Origin: Bacteroidales bacterium
Lineage (GTDB): Bacteria; Bacteroidota; Bacteroidia; Bacteroidales; UBA932
Reading direction: 5' to 3'
NCBI GenBank assembly: GCA_004552615.1
Contig: SFNZ01000070.1
Span: forward strand, 1-9,515
Length of the DNA stretch: 9,515 nucleotides
The position numbers were made by a program, and so were the translations under genes. Of this stretch, positions 1 through 7,014 are shown piece after piece. The notes below the pieces were generated by a model. It ran no database searches and was not told where the DNA came from. It was given only the letters and a program-made list of their open reading frames with translations. Each line of letters opens with the position of its first letter. Position 1 is the stretch's first letter.

Positions 1-1074
1 AGCGAGGAGCAGGTGCTCAGCGACTCCGAAACGAAGCTCGTTGCCGGAGCCGCCGTCACCAGTGAACGCTGTGCGCTGGGCCTGCGGGTGATCGCCGCGG
101 GCAAGGACTACAAGGAGCTTGAGCCGATTATCCAGGCGGGTCTCGAGTACAAGAAGATGGTGGAGGAGCTTGCTTCTGCCAAGGATATCATGGCCAATGA
201 GAAGGATGAGGATCTGCGCGAGATGGCTCGTGAGGAGATTGCCGAGATAGAGCCGAAGATTCCGGAAATGGAGCAGAATATCAAGTTGTTGCTGATTCCT
301 TCCGATCCTGATGACGGTAAGAATGCGATGGTGGAGATCCGTGGAGGTACTGGTGGTGACGAGGCGGCGATTTTCGCAGGTGACTTGTTCAGGATGTATT
401 CGAAATATGCCGAGAGCAAGGGCTGGAAACTTGAGGTTTCGGACCAGGCTCCGGGTACTTCGGGAGGCTACAAGCAGATTGTGTTCAAGTTGTCGTCCAA
501 TACTGACGGGGTTTACGGGACTATGAAGTATGAGTCCGGAGTGCATCGCGTGCAGCGTGTGCCGCAGACGGAGACTCAGGGCAGAATCCAGACCTCTGCT
601 GCTTCTGTAGCGGTGTTCCCGGAGGCGGACGAGTTCGATATTGACTTGGATATGAATGATATACGCAAGGATACGTTCTGCTCTTCAGGTCCTGGCGGAC
701 AGGGCGTGAACACGACGTATTCTGCGGTGCGCCTGACGCATATCCCTTCGGGTATCGTGGTCCAGTGCCAGGAGGAGAGGTCCCAGCTGAAGAATCTGGA
801 CAGGGCGCTGGAGGAGTTGCGTACTCGTCTTTACAATATGGAGCATCAGAAGTATCTTGACGGTATTGCTGCGAAGCGCAAGACAATGGTGTCGACTGGT
901 GACCGTTCCGCGAAGATCAGGACGTACAATTATCCGCAGTCTCGTGTGACGGATCATCGTATCAACTGGTCGATGTATAATCTTCCGGTTTTTATGGACG
1001 GTGACATCCAGGAGTGCATTGACCAACTGCAGATCGCCGAGAACGCCGAGCGCCTGAAGGAAGCGGGGGAATAG
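1..1074 (+). CDS. prfA: Peptide chain release factor 1 (RF1), 5' partial
   Basis: RF1 recognises UAA and UAG in the ribosomal A site and triggers hydrolysis of the peptidyl-tRNA ester. The reading frame is open from base 1, so the gene begins upstream; the GTG at 13 is only an internal codon. Counting codons from base 1, the catalytic GGQ motif is at codons 232-234 within SSGPGGQGVN (bases 694-702). The RF1-type P-x-T codon-recognition tripeptide is P-Q-T at bases 562-570, inside HRVQRVPQTETQGR. Other family blocks are RGGTGGDEAAIFAGDLFRMY and the C-terminal KRKTMVSTGDRSAKIRTYNY. The tail after GGQ resembles Bacteroidota RF1. The first ~35 codons match poorly: the stretch between LSDSE and KDYKELEPI looks longer than usual and lacks the common KRY-type segment. 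The gene ends in TAG, a codon its own product reads. Identity is certain; only the N-terminus is unresolved. Confidence 0.97.
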   Translation, partial: SEEQVLSDSETKLVAGAAVTSERCALGLRVIAAGKDYKELEPIIQAGLEYKKMVEELASAKDIMANEKDEDLREMAREEIAEIEPKIPEMEQNIKLLLIPSDPDDGKNAMVEIRGGTGGDEAAIFAGDLFRMYSKYAESKGWKLEVSDQAPGTSGGYKQIVFKLSSNTDGVYGTMKYESGVHRVQRVPQTETQGRIQTSAASVAVFPEADEFDIDLDMNDIRKDTFCSSGPGGQGVNTTYSAVRLTHIPSGIVVQCQEERSQLKNLDRALEELRTRLYNMEHQKYLDGIAAKRKTMVSTGDRSAKIRTYNYPQSRVTDHRINWSMYNLPVFMDGDIQECIDQLQIAENAERLKEAGE

Positions 1075-1091
1075 TCCTACTGAGAGAATCA

Positions 1092-1285
1092 GTTCTGTGG
1101 AGGTGGCAAAGGCTCATTTCGGAGGACTTGCCGCCCTCGGCACTAGAGGGAGGGGCCCAAGCTCAGCTTGGGAGGGCCTGGTCCGGAGAAATGAGCTTTG
1201 CCACCTCAGCAATACAAACTGCCCAAGCGCAAGCTTGGGAGGGATGAGCGAAGCGAACCTCCACAGTTGCCACTATAACCCGGCG
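1092..1285. repeat. Structured, repeat-rich intergenic element
   Basis: The 262-base gap between prfA and the transporter gene is dominated by nested inverted repeats. The longest pairs 1100-1120 with 1188-1207 (20 of 21 positions, one bulged base). Inside it are a perfect 5-bp stem (1134-1138/1146-1150) and a CCCAAGC/GCTTGGG hairpin (1156-1162/1166-1172). Outside it is a second CCCAAGC/GCTTGGG hairpin closed by a GCAA loop (1222-1228/1233-1239). An outer pair, CTGTGGAGG at 1095-1103 and CCTCCACAG at 1258-1266, brackets everything. The two CCCAAGC hairpins with their GGGAGGG tails are near-copies of one another. This could be a miniature mobile or REP-like element, a terminator for prfA, or a structured leader of the downstream gene; the sequence alone does not decide. 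An open frame crosses it (1097-1291), but its translation shows no recognisable family. Confidence 0.6.
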
Positions 1286-1336
1286 ACGTAGAATACGAAT
1301 TACAGTGTGCTTGTTAACCACTTAAAAAACAAGAAA

Positions 1337-2014
1337 ATGAAAAGCAAAGTATCAGTAACCTTCATGCTGATGTCCATACTCTTCACAGTATGTCTCATCG
1401 CATCAAACCTTTTCGCGACAAAAGTATTCGCATTGGGAAACATCACCCTTCCCGGCGCCGTCGTGATATTCCCGTTATCCTACATTCTCAACGACTGCTT
1501 CACCGAAGTCTGGGGATACAGAAAAGCCCGTCTCGTGATATGGACAGCATTCGCGATGAACTTCTTCGTCGCCGTTGCCGGACAGCTGGTAGCATTGCTC
1601 CCCGGAGCATCCTTCTGGGACGGAGCGGAACATTTCAACTACGTCTTCACCATGGCCCCGAGAGTAGCCTTCGCCTCTCTCCTTGCATTCCTTGCAGGCT
1701 CTACATTGAACTCCTTCGTGATCAGCAAGATGAAGATTGCATCGAAAGGCAGGGCCTTCTCAGTCAGGGCAATTGTATCATCCATCGCGGGCGAACTCCT
1801 TGACTCCCTGATATTCATGCCGATAGTCTTCTGGGGTACTCCGTTCAGGGCTCTCGCCTGGATGATGCTCGCACAGGTAACGTTCAAGGTATGCTATGAG
1901 ATTGTCATCCTCCCTGTGACCGCAGCTGTCGTCAAAGCCCTCAAACGTTATGAGGGAGTGGATGAATACGATGAGAATATATCATATAATCCGTTCAGAA
2001 TCACCGATTTATAA
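1337..2014 (+). CDS. yhhQ: Queuosine precursor transporter, YhhQ/VUT (DUF165) family
   Basis: An inner-membrane protein of 225 residues. In E. coli, YhhQ imports the 7-deazaguanine precursors preQ0 and preQ1 used to make queuosine at position 34 of certain tRNAs. Roughly six hydrophobic segments are visible (about residues 7-27, 38-53, 64-88, 107-128, 147-169 and 174-200). Family hallmarks are the N-terminal LFTVCLIASNLFATKVF, the conserved acidic NDCFTEVWGYRKAR (about 52-65), and GELLDSLIF (152-160). The ATG at 1337 is preferred over the in-frame GTG at 1307. It places MKSKVSVTFM directly before the first membrane helix as in relatives, and it follows an A-rich leader (AAAAAACAAGAAA) typical of Bacteroidota starts. 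queF follows 55 bases downstream on the same strand, which supports the queuosine assignment. The separate QueT family of Gram-positive bacteria is a different protein. No clear TAnnTTTG promoter was found just upstream. Confidence 0.9.
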   Translation: MKSKVSVTFMLMSILFTVCLIASNLFATKVFALGNITLPGAVVIFPLSYILNDCFTEVWGYRKARLVIWTAFAMNFFVAVAGQLVALLPGASFWDGAEHFNYVFTMAPRVAFASLLAFLAGSTLNSFVISKMKIASKGRAFSVRAIVSSIAGELLDSLIFMPIVFWGTPFRALAWMMLAQVTFKVCYEIVILPVTAAVVKALKRYEGVDEYDENISYNPFRITDL

Positions 2015-2029
2015 TAATTGTACGAATTC

Positions 2030-2068
2030 CCGCCGGTCATGGCACACTGCCGGCGGAAAATAATTTTT
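2030..2068 (+). promoter_or_regulatory. GC-rich hairpin plus T-run abutting the queF start
   Basis: CCGCCGG (2030-2036) pairs perfectly with CCGGCGG (2050-2056) around a 13-base loop. AAAATAA and five T residues (2064-2068) follow, one base before the queF ATG. In the transcript this would be a 7-bp all-G/C stem followed by an A-rich then U-rich stretch. It could be an intrinsic terminator after the transporter gene, an attenuator setting how much transcription reaches queF, or a structure that limits ribosome access. The T-run begins seven bases after the stem rather than immediately, which weakens the terminator reading. A preQ1 riboswitch was considered but its conserved loop and pseudoknot pairing could not be identified. 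Confidence 0.5.
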
Positions 2069-2069
2069 C

Positions 2070-2537
2070 ATGAATATGTCAGAAGGAAGAGAACTTGAGG
2101 GACTCCAGTCCCTTGGAAATAAGACCGAATACAAGATGGATTATGCTCCGGAAGTGCTGGAAACTTTTGAGAACAAACATCCCGACAATGACTATTGGGT
2201 GCGTTTCAATTGCCCGGAGTTCACCAGTCTTTGCCCTATTACCGGGCAGCCCGATTTCGCCGAGATACGCATCAGCTATGTCCCGGACCGCAGGATGGTC
2301 GAGAGCAAGAGCCTGAAACTCTATCTTTTCAGTTTCAGGAACCACGGCGATTTCCACGAAGACTGCGTGAACAAAATCATGAAGGACCTGATCAGCCTGA
2401 TGGACCCGAAATACATCGAGGTCACCGGTCTCTTCACCCCTCGCGGTGGCATTTCCATATACCCTTACGCCAACTATGGCCGCCCCGGCACCAAATGGGA
2501 GCGCCTCGCCGAGCAGCGTTTCGCCACGCATGAATAA
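2070..2537 (+). CDS. queF: NADPH-dependent 7-cyano-7-deazaguanine (preQ0) reductase
   Basis: A cytosolic enzyme of 155 residues that reduces the nitrile of preQ0 to the aminomethyl group of preQ1, using two NADPH, in queuosine biosynthesis. The length fits the short, single-domain (B. subtilis-type) QueF. The catalytic block NCPEFTSLCPITGQPD contains the nucleophilic Cys55 and Asp62. The QueF signature ESKSLKLY is at 78-85. His96 and Glu97, which bind the substrate, lie in NHGDFHEDC. These residues fall at the same numbers as in the B. subtilis enzyme. The second ATG (codon 3) is a possible alternative start. The gene follows the precursor transporter on the same strand and ends 39 bases before the tail of a convergent pseudogene. 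No Shine-Dalgarno sequence precedes it. Confidence 0.96.
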   Translation: MNMSEGRELEGLQSLGNKTEYKMDYAPEVLETFENKHPDNDYWVRFNCPEFTSLCPITGQPDFAEIRISYVPDRRMVESKSLKLYLFSFRNHGDFHEDCVNKIMKDLISLMDPKYIEVTGLFTPRGGISIYPYANYGRPGTKWERLAEQRFATHE

Positions 2538-2576
2538 CCTGTCAAGCCCTTTCAGGTCGTTAGCATGCGGCTTCTC

Positions 2577-4118
2577 TCAGCACACTATCCACTTCTCTAT
2601 CCGCCGCAGCGAAGAACTGAAGTTGGCCCCGACCTTGATGACGGTGCGGCCGTCGGCCTGCCAAGGAAGGGCGTAACCCTTGTCGTCAATCTGCTTGATG
2701 GCCTCTTCGGCTGAGCCGTCGTACTTGAGCTCCATTATGTAGATGTATTTGTCCGTCTTCAGGAGCAGGTCAATGCGGCCGTTGCTGGTCTGGTGCTCGG
2801 CCTCGATATACAGGCCGCAGAGGCTGGTCACGATGAAGACAACGTTCTGGAACCAGTTCTCGGTGTCCTTGGCAATCTGGTCAGACTTTGCACCTGCGAA
2901 GAAGGACTGGAGGCGCTGCATGAAGCCATCCGCATTGCCGGATTTGATGTCTGCCACGAATTTGCTGATTTCGAATGCGGATGAGGTATTACGCTTTGCC
3001 GTATAGAATGGCAGGAGGAATTTCAGGAATCCGTTCTCGACCTCCCGGTTCGGGAAACCGAGCTTGTAGAGTCCGAATTCGCTATCATAATCCTGAATCG
3101 TAAGATACCCGCTCTGATAGATGACAGGAATAGGATTGTCGTCATTGAAGATGCTCCCGAGTGTATCGGCATCAGCCTCCATACTGGACATCTGTTCCAG
3201 ATTGAAGTCAGCTTTCTGGAGAAGTTCGACGAGGAATGTCGGTGTGCCGGTCTCGAACCAGTAGCTGCCGTATCGCTGCTTTGAAAGAGTGTTCAGGATA
3301 CTGAACGGATTGTTCATCCCCGGGGTATCATAGGTGAAATGATATCCGTCATAGTCAAGTCTCAACTGTTCGCAGGCCTGCTTGAATGTCTTGCCGTTTG
3401 CACGGGCGAGACCGTTTATTTCATCGTCAAAATATTGATGCAGGTCGGCTTCGGAGATTCCGCAGAGGTCATAGTAGCGGTGGTCCATCGAAATGTCGTT
3501 GAGATTGTTCAGGTCGCTGAACACGCTGACTTTCCCGAACTTGGTGACGCCTGTCAGCAGGGCGAACTTGATGCAGGAGTCCATGCTCTTCAATGCCCCG
3601 TAGAAACCCTTCAAGGTGCTGCGGTACTCCTGCAGGAGCGCCTCATCTCCAATGGCCTGGAGCATCGGTTTGTCATATTCGTCGACGAGAATGACTACGT
3701 TGCGACCGGTCTTTTCCTTGGCGCGGCGGATGACCCTCTCGAATCTCATCGGGAGGCTCAGGTTCGACCCGCAGCAGCTATATTTCTCCTCCCAAAATCT
3801 CAATACTTCAGAGATTTTATTATAAAGGACCTCTGGAGTATCGTATTTTTCAGTATTCAGGTCCAGATGCAGAACCGGATACTCCACCCAGTCTTTCTCC
3901 AGTTCCGCCACAGCCAGCCCCTCGAACAATTCTTTCCTGCCGAGGAAATACGCCTACAATGTACTGATAAGCAGGCTTTTGCCGAAACGACGCGGCCTCG
4001 AAAGGAAATAGTACTTCCCTTCTTTCACCATCTTGTACATCAGTCCGGTCTTGTCTACATAGACATATCCGTTCTCCCTGATTTCAGAAAAACTCTGTAT
4101 TCCAATCGGATAAAGCAT
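2577..4118 (-). pseudogene. AAA-ATPase / PD-(D/E)XK nuclease-like protein, interrupted by an amber codon
   Basis: Read from the ATG at 4118-4116, the frame encodes a 513-residue protein of the abundant 'predicted AAA-ATPase' family (PF09820 with a C-terminal PF08011 nuclease-like domain), whose biological role is not established. It is broken by TAG at codon 55 (3956-3954), where relatives typically have Leu-Glu-Ala. Residues 1-54 carry the family start MLYPIGIQSF and the P-loop variant SRPRRFGKSLL (about 40-50). Beyond the stop, the frame is intact for 459 codons, with a Walker B-like VVILVDEYD (about 141-149) and PD-(D/E)XK residues Asp450 and Glu463-Leu-Lys465 in RIDLLLK...MELKYDG. Restart at a TTG (3929) would yield about 450 residues without the P-loop, so probably no active ATPase. 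A very strong Shine-Dalgarno sequence, unlike those of its neighbours, precedes the ATG. The single lesion suggests recent inactivation or a sequencing error. Confidence 0.85.
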
Positions 4119-4120
4119 AA

Positions 4121-4129
4121 TTCCTCCTT
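4121..4129 (-). promoter_or_regulatory. Strong Shine-Dalgarno sequence of the ATPase pseudogene
   Basis: On the minus strand the ATG at 4118 is preceded by AAAGGAGGAATT, an almost perfect anti-16S match a few bases from the start. It fixes the start codon of the interrupted gene. It stands out because none of fabK, fabF, fabZ, queF or the transporter shows such a site, as expected for Bacteroidota, which rely little on Shine-Dalgarno pairing. Confidence 0.75.
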
Positions 4130-4143
4130 TCTTGCCGATAATG

Positions 4144-4151
4144 CAAATCTA
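4144..4151 (-). promoter_or_regulatory. Candidate -7 promoter box for the ATPase pseudogene
   Basis: The minus strand reads TAGATTTG, matching the Bacteroidota -7 consensus TAnnTTTG. It lies 25 bases before the ATG at 4118, leaving a short leader that contains the Shine-Dalgarno sequence. No convincing TTTG -33 box sits at the standard 19-base spacing; TTTA at 22 bases is the nearest approach. Confidence 0.4.
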
Positions 4152-4227
4152 CATAAAAGTATTCAATTTGTCGTAAATCAAATCTCCAACTATCAGTGCA
4201 GGATATGTTAAAACAGCCTATATTATA

Positions 4228-4262
4228 AAAATGCCTGGCTGATTTTCTCAGTCAGGCATTTT
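4228..4262 (-). terminator. Intrinsic terminator of the fab operon
   Basis: The arms 4228-4242 and 4248-4262 form a stem of about 15 bp (AATGCCTGGCTGA with TCAGTCAGGCATT, one mismatch or wobble) around a 5-base loop, flanked by A and T runs. On the minus strand it lies about 40 bases after the fabZ stop and is followed by TTTTTATAATAT. That is the right place and shape to end the fabH-fabK-fabF-fabZ transcript and insulate the downstream pseudogene. Confidence 0.85.
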
Positions 4263-4299
4263 GTAAAGGTCGGCAGTCTGGATGTGACGGCCGTATGGG

Positions 4300-4719
4300 T
4301 TACTCTTTCGGGATGAGGGCGAAGGTGAGTTCGCCTTTGCAGCAGAGCTTTCCACCTACTTCGAGCTTCGCGGCGCAGAAATAGAGGGGGCCGCGCTTTT
4401 CGATGAGCCTGGCGGTAATCTCGCAGACATCACCCGGCTTCACCGGATTCTTGAAGCGGACCTTGTCGATTCCGGCGTAGAGGGTGAGATGGCCCGGGAT
4501 ATCCTCTTTGACCATGATGGCGCAGCTCTGGGCCATGATCTCGCACTGGATCACGCCAGGAACGATAGGATTGCCAGGGAAATGTCCCCGGGTGAAGAAT
4601 TCGTCTTCCTTGATGGTGTACTTGCAATGCGCAAGTCCGTTTTCGTCAATCTCGGCCTCGTCGACGAGGAGCATAGGCTCCCTGTGAGGCAGAAATTGTT
4701 TGATTTCTTCTTTGTCCAT
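4300..4719 (-). CDS. fabZ: 3-hydroxyacyl-[acyl-carrier-protein] dehydratase FabZ
   Basis: A hot-dog-fold enzyme of 139 residues that removes water from (3R)-hydroxyacyl-ACP to give trans-2-enoyl-ACP in the fatty-acid elongation cycle. The N-terminal LPHREPMLLVDE (10-21) is a family hallmark. The catalytic His46 is in GHFPGNPIVPGV and the catalytic Glu60 in CEIMAQS. The length is normal for a stand-alone FabZ. Many Bacteroidota carry FabZ fused to LpxC, so a free-standing copy inside a fab operon is noteworthy. The spacing of residues and the segment DEFFTRGHFPGNPIVPGV resemble clostridial FabZ more than the fused type; this is a judgement from memory, not an alignment. It is the last gene of the operon, 28 bases after fabF, with a terminator downstream. 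Confidence 0.93.
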   Translation of the reverse strand: MDKEEIKQFLPHREPMLLVDEAEIDENGLAHCKYTIKEDEFFTRGHFPGNPIVPGVIQCEIMAQSCAIMVKEDIPGHLTLYAGIDKVRFKNPVKPGDVCEITARLIEKRGPLYFCAAKLEVGGKLCCKGELTFALIPKE

Positions 4720-4747
4720 TTTATACAGGTTTTAGTACAGTCGGTCA

Positions 4748-6007
4748 TTATTCTTCGTATTTTCTGAAGGCCACGCATGCATCGTGTCCGCCGAAACCGA
4801 GAGAATCCGAGATGCCGAGATTGATGTCGGACTTCACGGCCTTGTTCGGCGTGTAGTCCAGATCGCACTCAGGATCAGGAGTGTCGAGATTGATGGTCGG
4901 AGGAACGATGCCGTTCTTCAGGGCAAGGATGGTCGCGATGGCCTCGGCAGCACCGGCAGCACCGAGCATGTGGCCTGTCATCGACTTGATGGAGTTGATG
5001 TGGGCCTTGTATGCGAAGTCACCGAGGGCAATCTTGTAAGCCAGGGTCTCGGCTGCATCATTCAGCTTCGTTCCAGTACCGTGGGCGTTGATATAGAGAT
5101 TGTCCTTCTCCTTGTCGAATCCGGCCTCCTCGAGAGCAAGCTCGATACACTTGGCCTGAGTCGTTCCGTCCGGCCTCGGGGCCGTCGAATGATATGCGTC
5201 GCAGGTATTGCCGTAGCCGACCATCTCGGCGTAAATCTTCGCTCCGCGGGCCTTTGCATGCTCATATTCCTCAAGGACAATGATGCCTGCACCGTCTCCC
5301 ATCACGAACCCGCCCCTGTTTGCATTGAACGGAAGCGAAGCGTATTTTGGATCCTCGGCGCGCGAGAGGGCCTTTGCATTGGCGAAGCCTGCGATTCCGA
5401 GAGGAATTGTCGCATTCTCGCATCCTCCGGCGATGATAGCGTCGGCATATCCGTGCTTGATGGCCCTGAAAGCCTCTCCTATATTGTTTGTGGAGGTCGC
5501 GCATGCAGTCACTACGTCAATGGTAGGGCCGTTCGCATGATGCCTGATGGCGATATGGCCGGCTGCAATGTTGGAAATCATGGTAGGGATGAAGAGCGGA
5601 GAAACCCACTGTCCTGAAGGGTCCTCTATCATCTTGGCGGTCTCCCTGTACTGAATCTCGAAGCCACCGATGCCGGAGCCTACATAGACACCGAGCCTGA
5701 ACGGGTCGATATTCTGGTCCTCGCCTTCAGTCTTCAGCCCGGACTGCTGCATTGCCTGCCAGGCCGCTGCAACTCCGTACTGGGTGAACAAATCCTGTTT
5801 CCTGCTGAAAGGCTTGTCGATGCCGTACTCCTCAGGCTTGAAGTTCTTCACTTGGCCTGCGATTTTCACCGGAAGCTTGTCGGTAGGGAAAGTGTCGATA
5901 TAATCGATACCGCATACACCGTTCACAAGGCTGTTCCAGTATGTCTCGATATCATTTCCGATTGGGGAGATGATACCCATTCCTGTTACTACTACTCTTT
6001 TTGCCAT
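4748..6007 (-). CDS. fabF: Beta-ketoacyl-ACP synthase II
   Basis: A thiolase-fold condensing enzyme of 419 residues that joins malonyl-ACP to the growing acyl-ACP with loss of CO2. The catalytic triad is intact: Cys169 in VVTACATSTNN, His309 in NAHGTGT and His346 in SMTGHMLGAAGAAEA, with Lys341 in NSIKSMTGH. The C-terminal glycine loop reads SDSLGFGGHDA, where family members usually have NSFGFGG. The gatekeeper Phe inside GFGG is kept, but the preceding Asn and Phe are changed to Asp and Leu. The N-terminal half (NGVCGIDYIDTFPTDKLPVK) differs from typical Bacteroides FabF and recalls clostridial forms. The gene lies between fabK (34 bases upstream) and fabZ (28 bases downstream), so it is very probably co-transcribed. 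The leader is A-rich (CTGAAAAAATA) without a Shine-Dalgarno sequence. A KAS I-like or specialised ketosynthase role is possible but less likely given the operon. Confidence 0.94.
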   Translation of the reverse strand: MAKRVVVTGMGIISPIGNDIETYWNSLVNGVCGIDYIDTFPTDKLPVKIAGQVKNFKPEEYGIDKPFSRKQDLFTQYGVAAAWQAMQQSGLKTEGEDQNIDPFRLGVYVGSGIGGFEIQYRETAKMIEDPSGQWVSPLFIPTMISNIAAGHIAIRHHANGPTIDVVTACATSTNNIGEAFRAIKHGYADAIIAGGCENATIPLGIAGFANAKALSRAEDPKYASLPFNANRGGFVMGDGAGIIVLEEYEHAKARGAKIYAEMVGYGNTCDAYHSTAPRPDGTTQAKCIELALEEAGFDKEKDNLYINAHGTGTKLNDAAETLAYKIALGDFAYKAHINSIKSMTGHMLGAAGAAEAIATILALKNGIVPPTINLDTPDPECDLDYTPNKAVKSDINLGISDSLGFGGHDACVAFRKYEE

Positions 6008-6041
6008 TATTTTTTCAGATTAAATTACAAGTGCCGGAAAC

Positions 6042-6989
6042 TCAAGCGAGAAGCGCAGGTGCATTTCTCAGGAGTTTCTCGGCTCCTTCCATTATGTCTT
6101 TCACTATTGCCTCCGCAGGCTCGGTCTTGGTGACCATTCCGGCCACCTCACCGGCAAGGAAGCTGCCCATGCTGTTGTCGCCGTCGAATACTGCTTTGCG
6201 GAGAGAACCCTTGCCGAACTCCAGCACTTCCTCCTTGGACACTGCAGGGTCGTATTCCATCTTGAAGAATTTCTTCGCGAACGGATTCTTGAGGCAGCGA
6301 ACTGCATCGCCGAATGATTTTCCGGTGACCATCGTGCTCACGTCGGAAGCCTTGATGAGCTTTTCCTTGTAATTAGGATGTACGCAGCATTCGTCAGCCA
6401 CGAGGAACCTCGTTCCTACCTGGACTCCCACAGCACCGAACATGAATGCGGCAGCTGCTCCTCTTCCGTCGAAAATCCCTCCGGCTGCGAGTACCGGGAT
6501 GTCGAGTGCGTCAATGATCTGTGGCACGAGAGCCATCGTATGGTTGTCTCCCACGTGCCCGCCTGATTCTGCGCCTTCAGCAACTACGGCGGTAGCGCCG
6601 AGTTCCTGCATCTTCAAAGCATATGCCACGGATGCCACTACAGGAATCACCTTGATGCCTGCTGCCTTCCATTTCTCCATGTAGGCGGAAGGGGAGCCTG
6701 CTCCGGTTGTGAGAATCTTCACGCCTTCCTCGATGACCATGTCGGCTATCTCGGCTGCGTTAGGTGCGGCAAGCATGATGTTGACTCCGAAAGGTTTGTC
6801 TGTAAGTTCCCTGCATTTGCGGATTTCTTCCCTTACGGCTTCAGTGCCGAAGTTGATGGATGAGATAAGGCCCAGTCCACCGGCGTTTGATACGGCGGCG
6901 GCAAGCTTTGCATCGGCTATCCAGGCCATTCCTCCCTGGAACAAAGGATATTTTATCCCAAGGATATCACAAATTACACTTTTGATCAT
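6042..6989 (-). CDS. fabK: FMN-dependent enoyl-ACP reductase FabK (nitronate monooxygenase superfamily)
   Basis: A TIM-barrel flavoprotein of 315 residues that reduces trans-2-enoyl-ACP to acyl-ACP with NAD(P)H, the last step of each elongation cycle. It aligns by eye with pneumococcal FabK: YPLFQGGMAWIADAKLA (14-30), DKPFGVNIML (64-73), GVKILTTGAGSPSAYMEK (89-106), AEGAESGGHVG (137-147), IPVLAAGGIFDGRGAAA (164-180) and VQVGTRFLVA (189-198). His145 in GGHVG corresponds to the histidine important for activity in FabK. Nitronate monooxygenases share the fold and some motifs, but the operon with fabH, fabF and fabZ, and the absence of any other enoyl reductase here, favour FabK. FabK is unrelated to FabI and is known for poor sensitivity to triclosan. 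The gap to fabH is 48 bases. Confidence 0.88.
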   Translation of the reverse strand: MIKSVICDILGIKYPLFQGGMAWIADAKLAAAVSNAGGLGLISSINFGTEAVREEIRKCRELTDKPFGVNIMLAAPNAAEIADMVIEEGVKILTTGAGSPSAYMEKWKAAGIKVIPVVASVAYALKMQELGATAVVAEGAESGGHVGDNHTMALVPQIIDALDIPVLAAGGIFDGRGAAAAFMFGAVGVQVGTRFLVADECCVHPNYKEKLIKASDVSTMVTGKSFGDAVRCLKNPFAKKFFKMEYDPAVSKEEVLEFGKGSLRKAVFDGDNSMGSFLAGEVAGMVTKTEPAEAIVKDIMEGAEKLLRNAPALLA

Positions 6990-7014
6990 AAGATATAGGT
7001 TTTATTACAATCTG

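Noticed and set aside
1097..1291. A 64-codon open frame across the repeat element
   Set aside because: It coincides exactly with the inverted repeats, and its translation shows no recognisable domain. The structure explains the open frame better than coding does.
2015..2069. preQ1 riboswitch upstream of queF
   Set aside because: The pathway context fits and there is a stem with an A-rich tail, but the conserved loop and pseudoknot-forming bases of the known classes were not found. It is kept only as an unspecified hairpin.
2537..2557. ACCTG/CAGGT inverted repeat as a bidirectional terminator between queF and the pseudogene
   Set aside because: Only 5 bp with a large loop and no T-run, so it is likely chance.
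3954..3956. UAG recoded as a sense codon in this organism
   Set aside because: RF1, which terminates at UAG, is encoded in the same window, and prfA and fabH themselves end in TAG.
3339..4211. A long plus-strand open frame of 290 codons
   Set aside because: It is the antisense of the ATPase pseudogene, whose minus-strand translation clearly matches a known family.
4784..5617. A plus-strand open frame of 277 codons
   Set aside because: It lies wholly antisense to fabF, which has an intact catalytic triad, and its own translation shows nothing recognisable.
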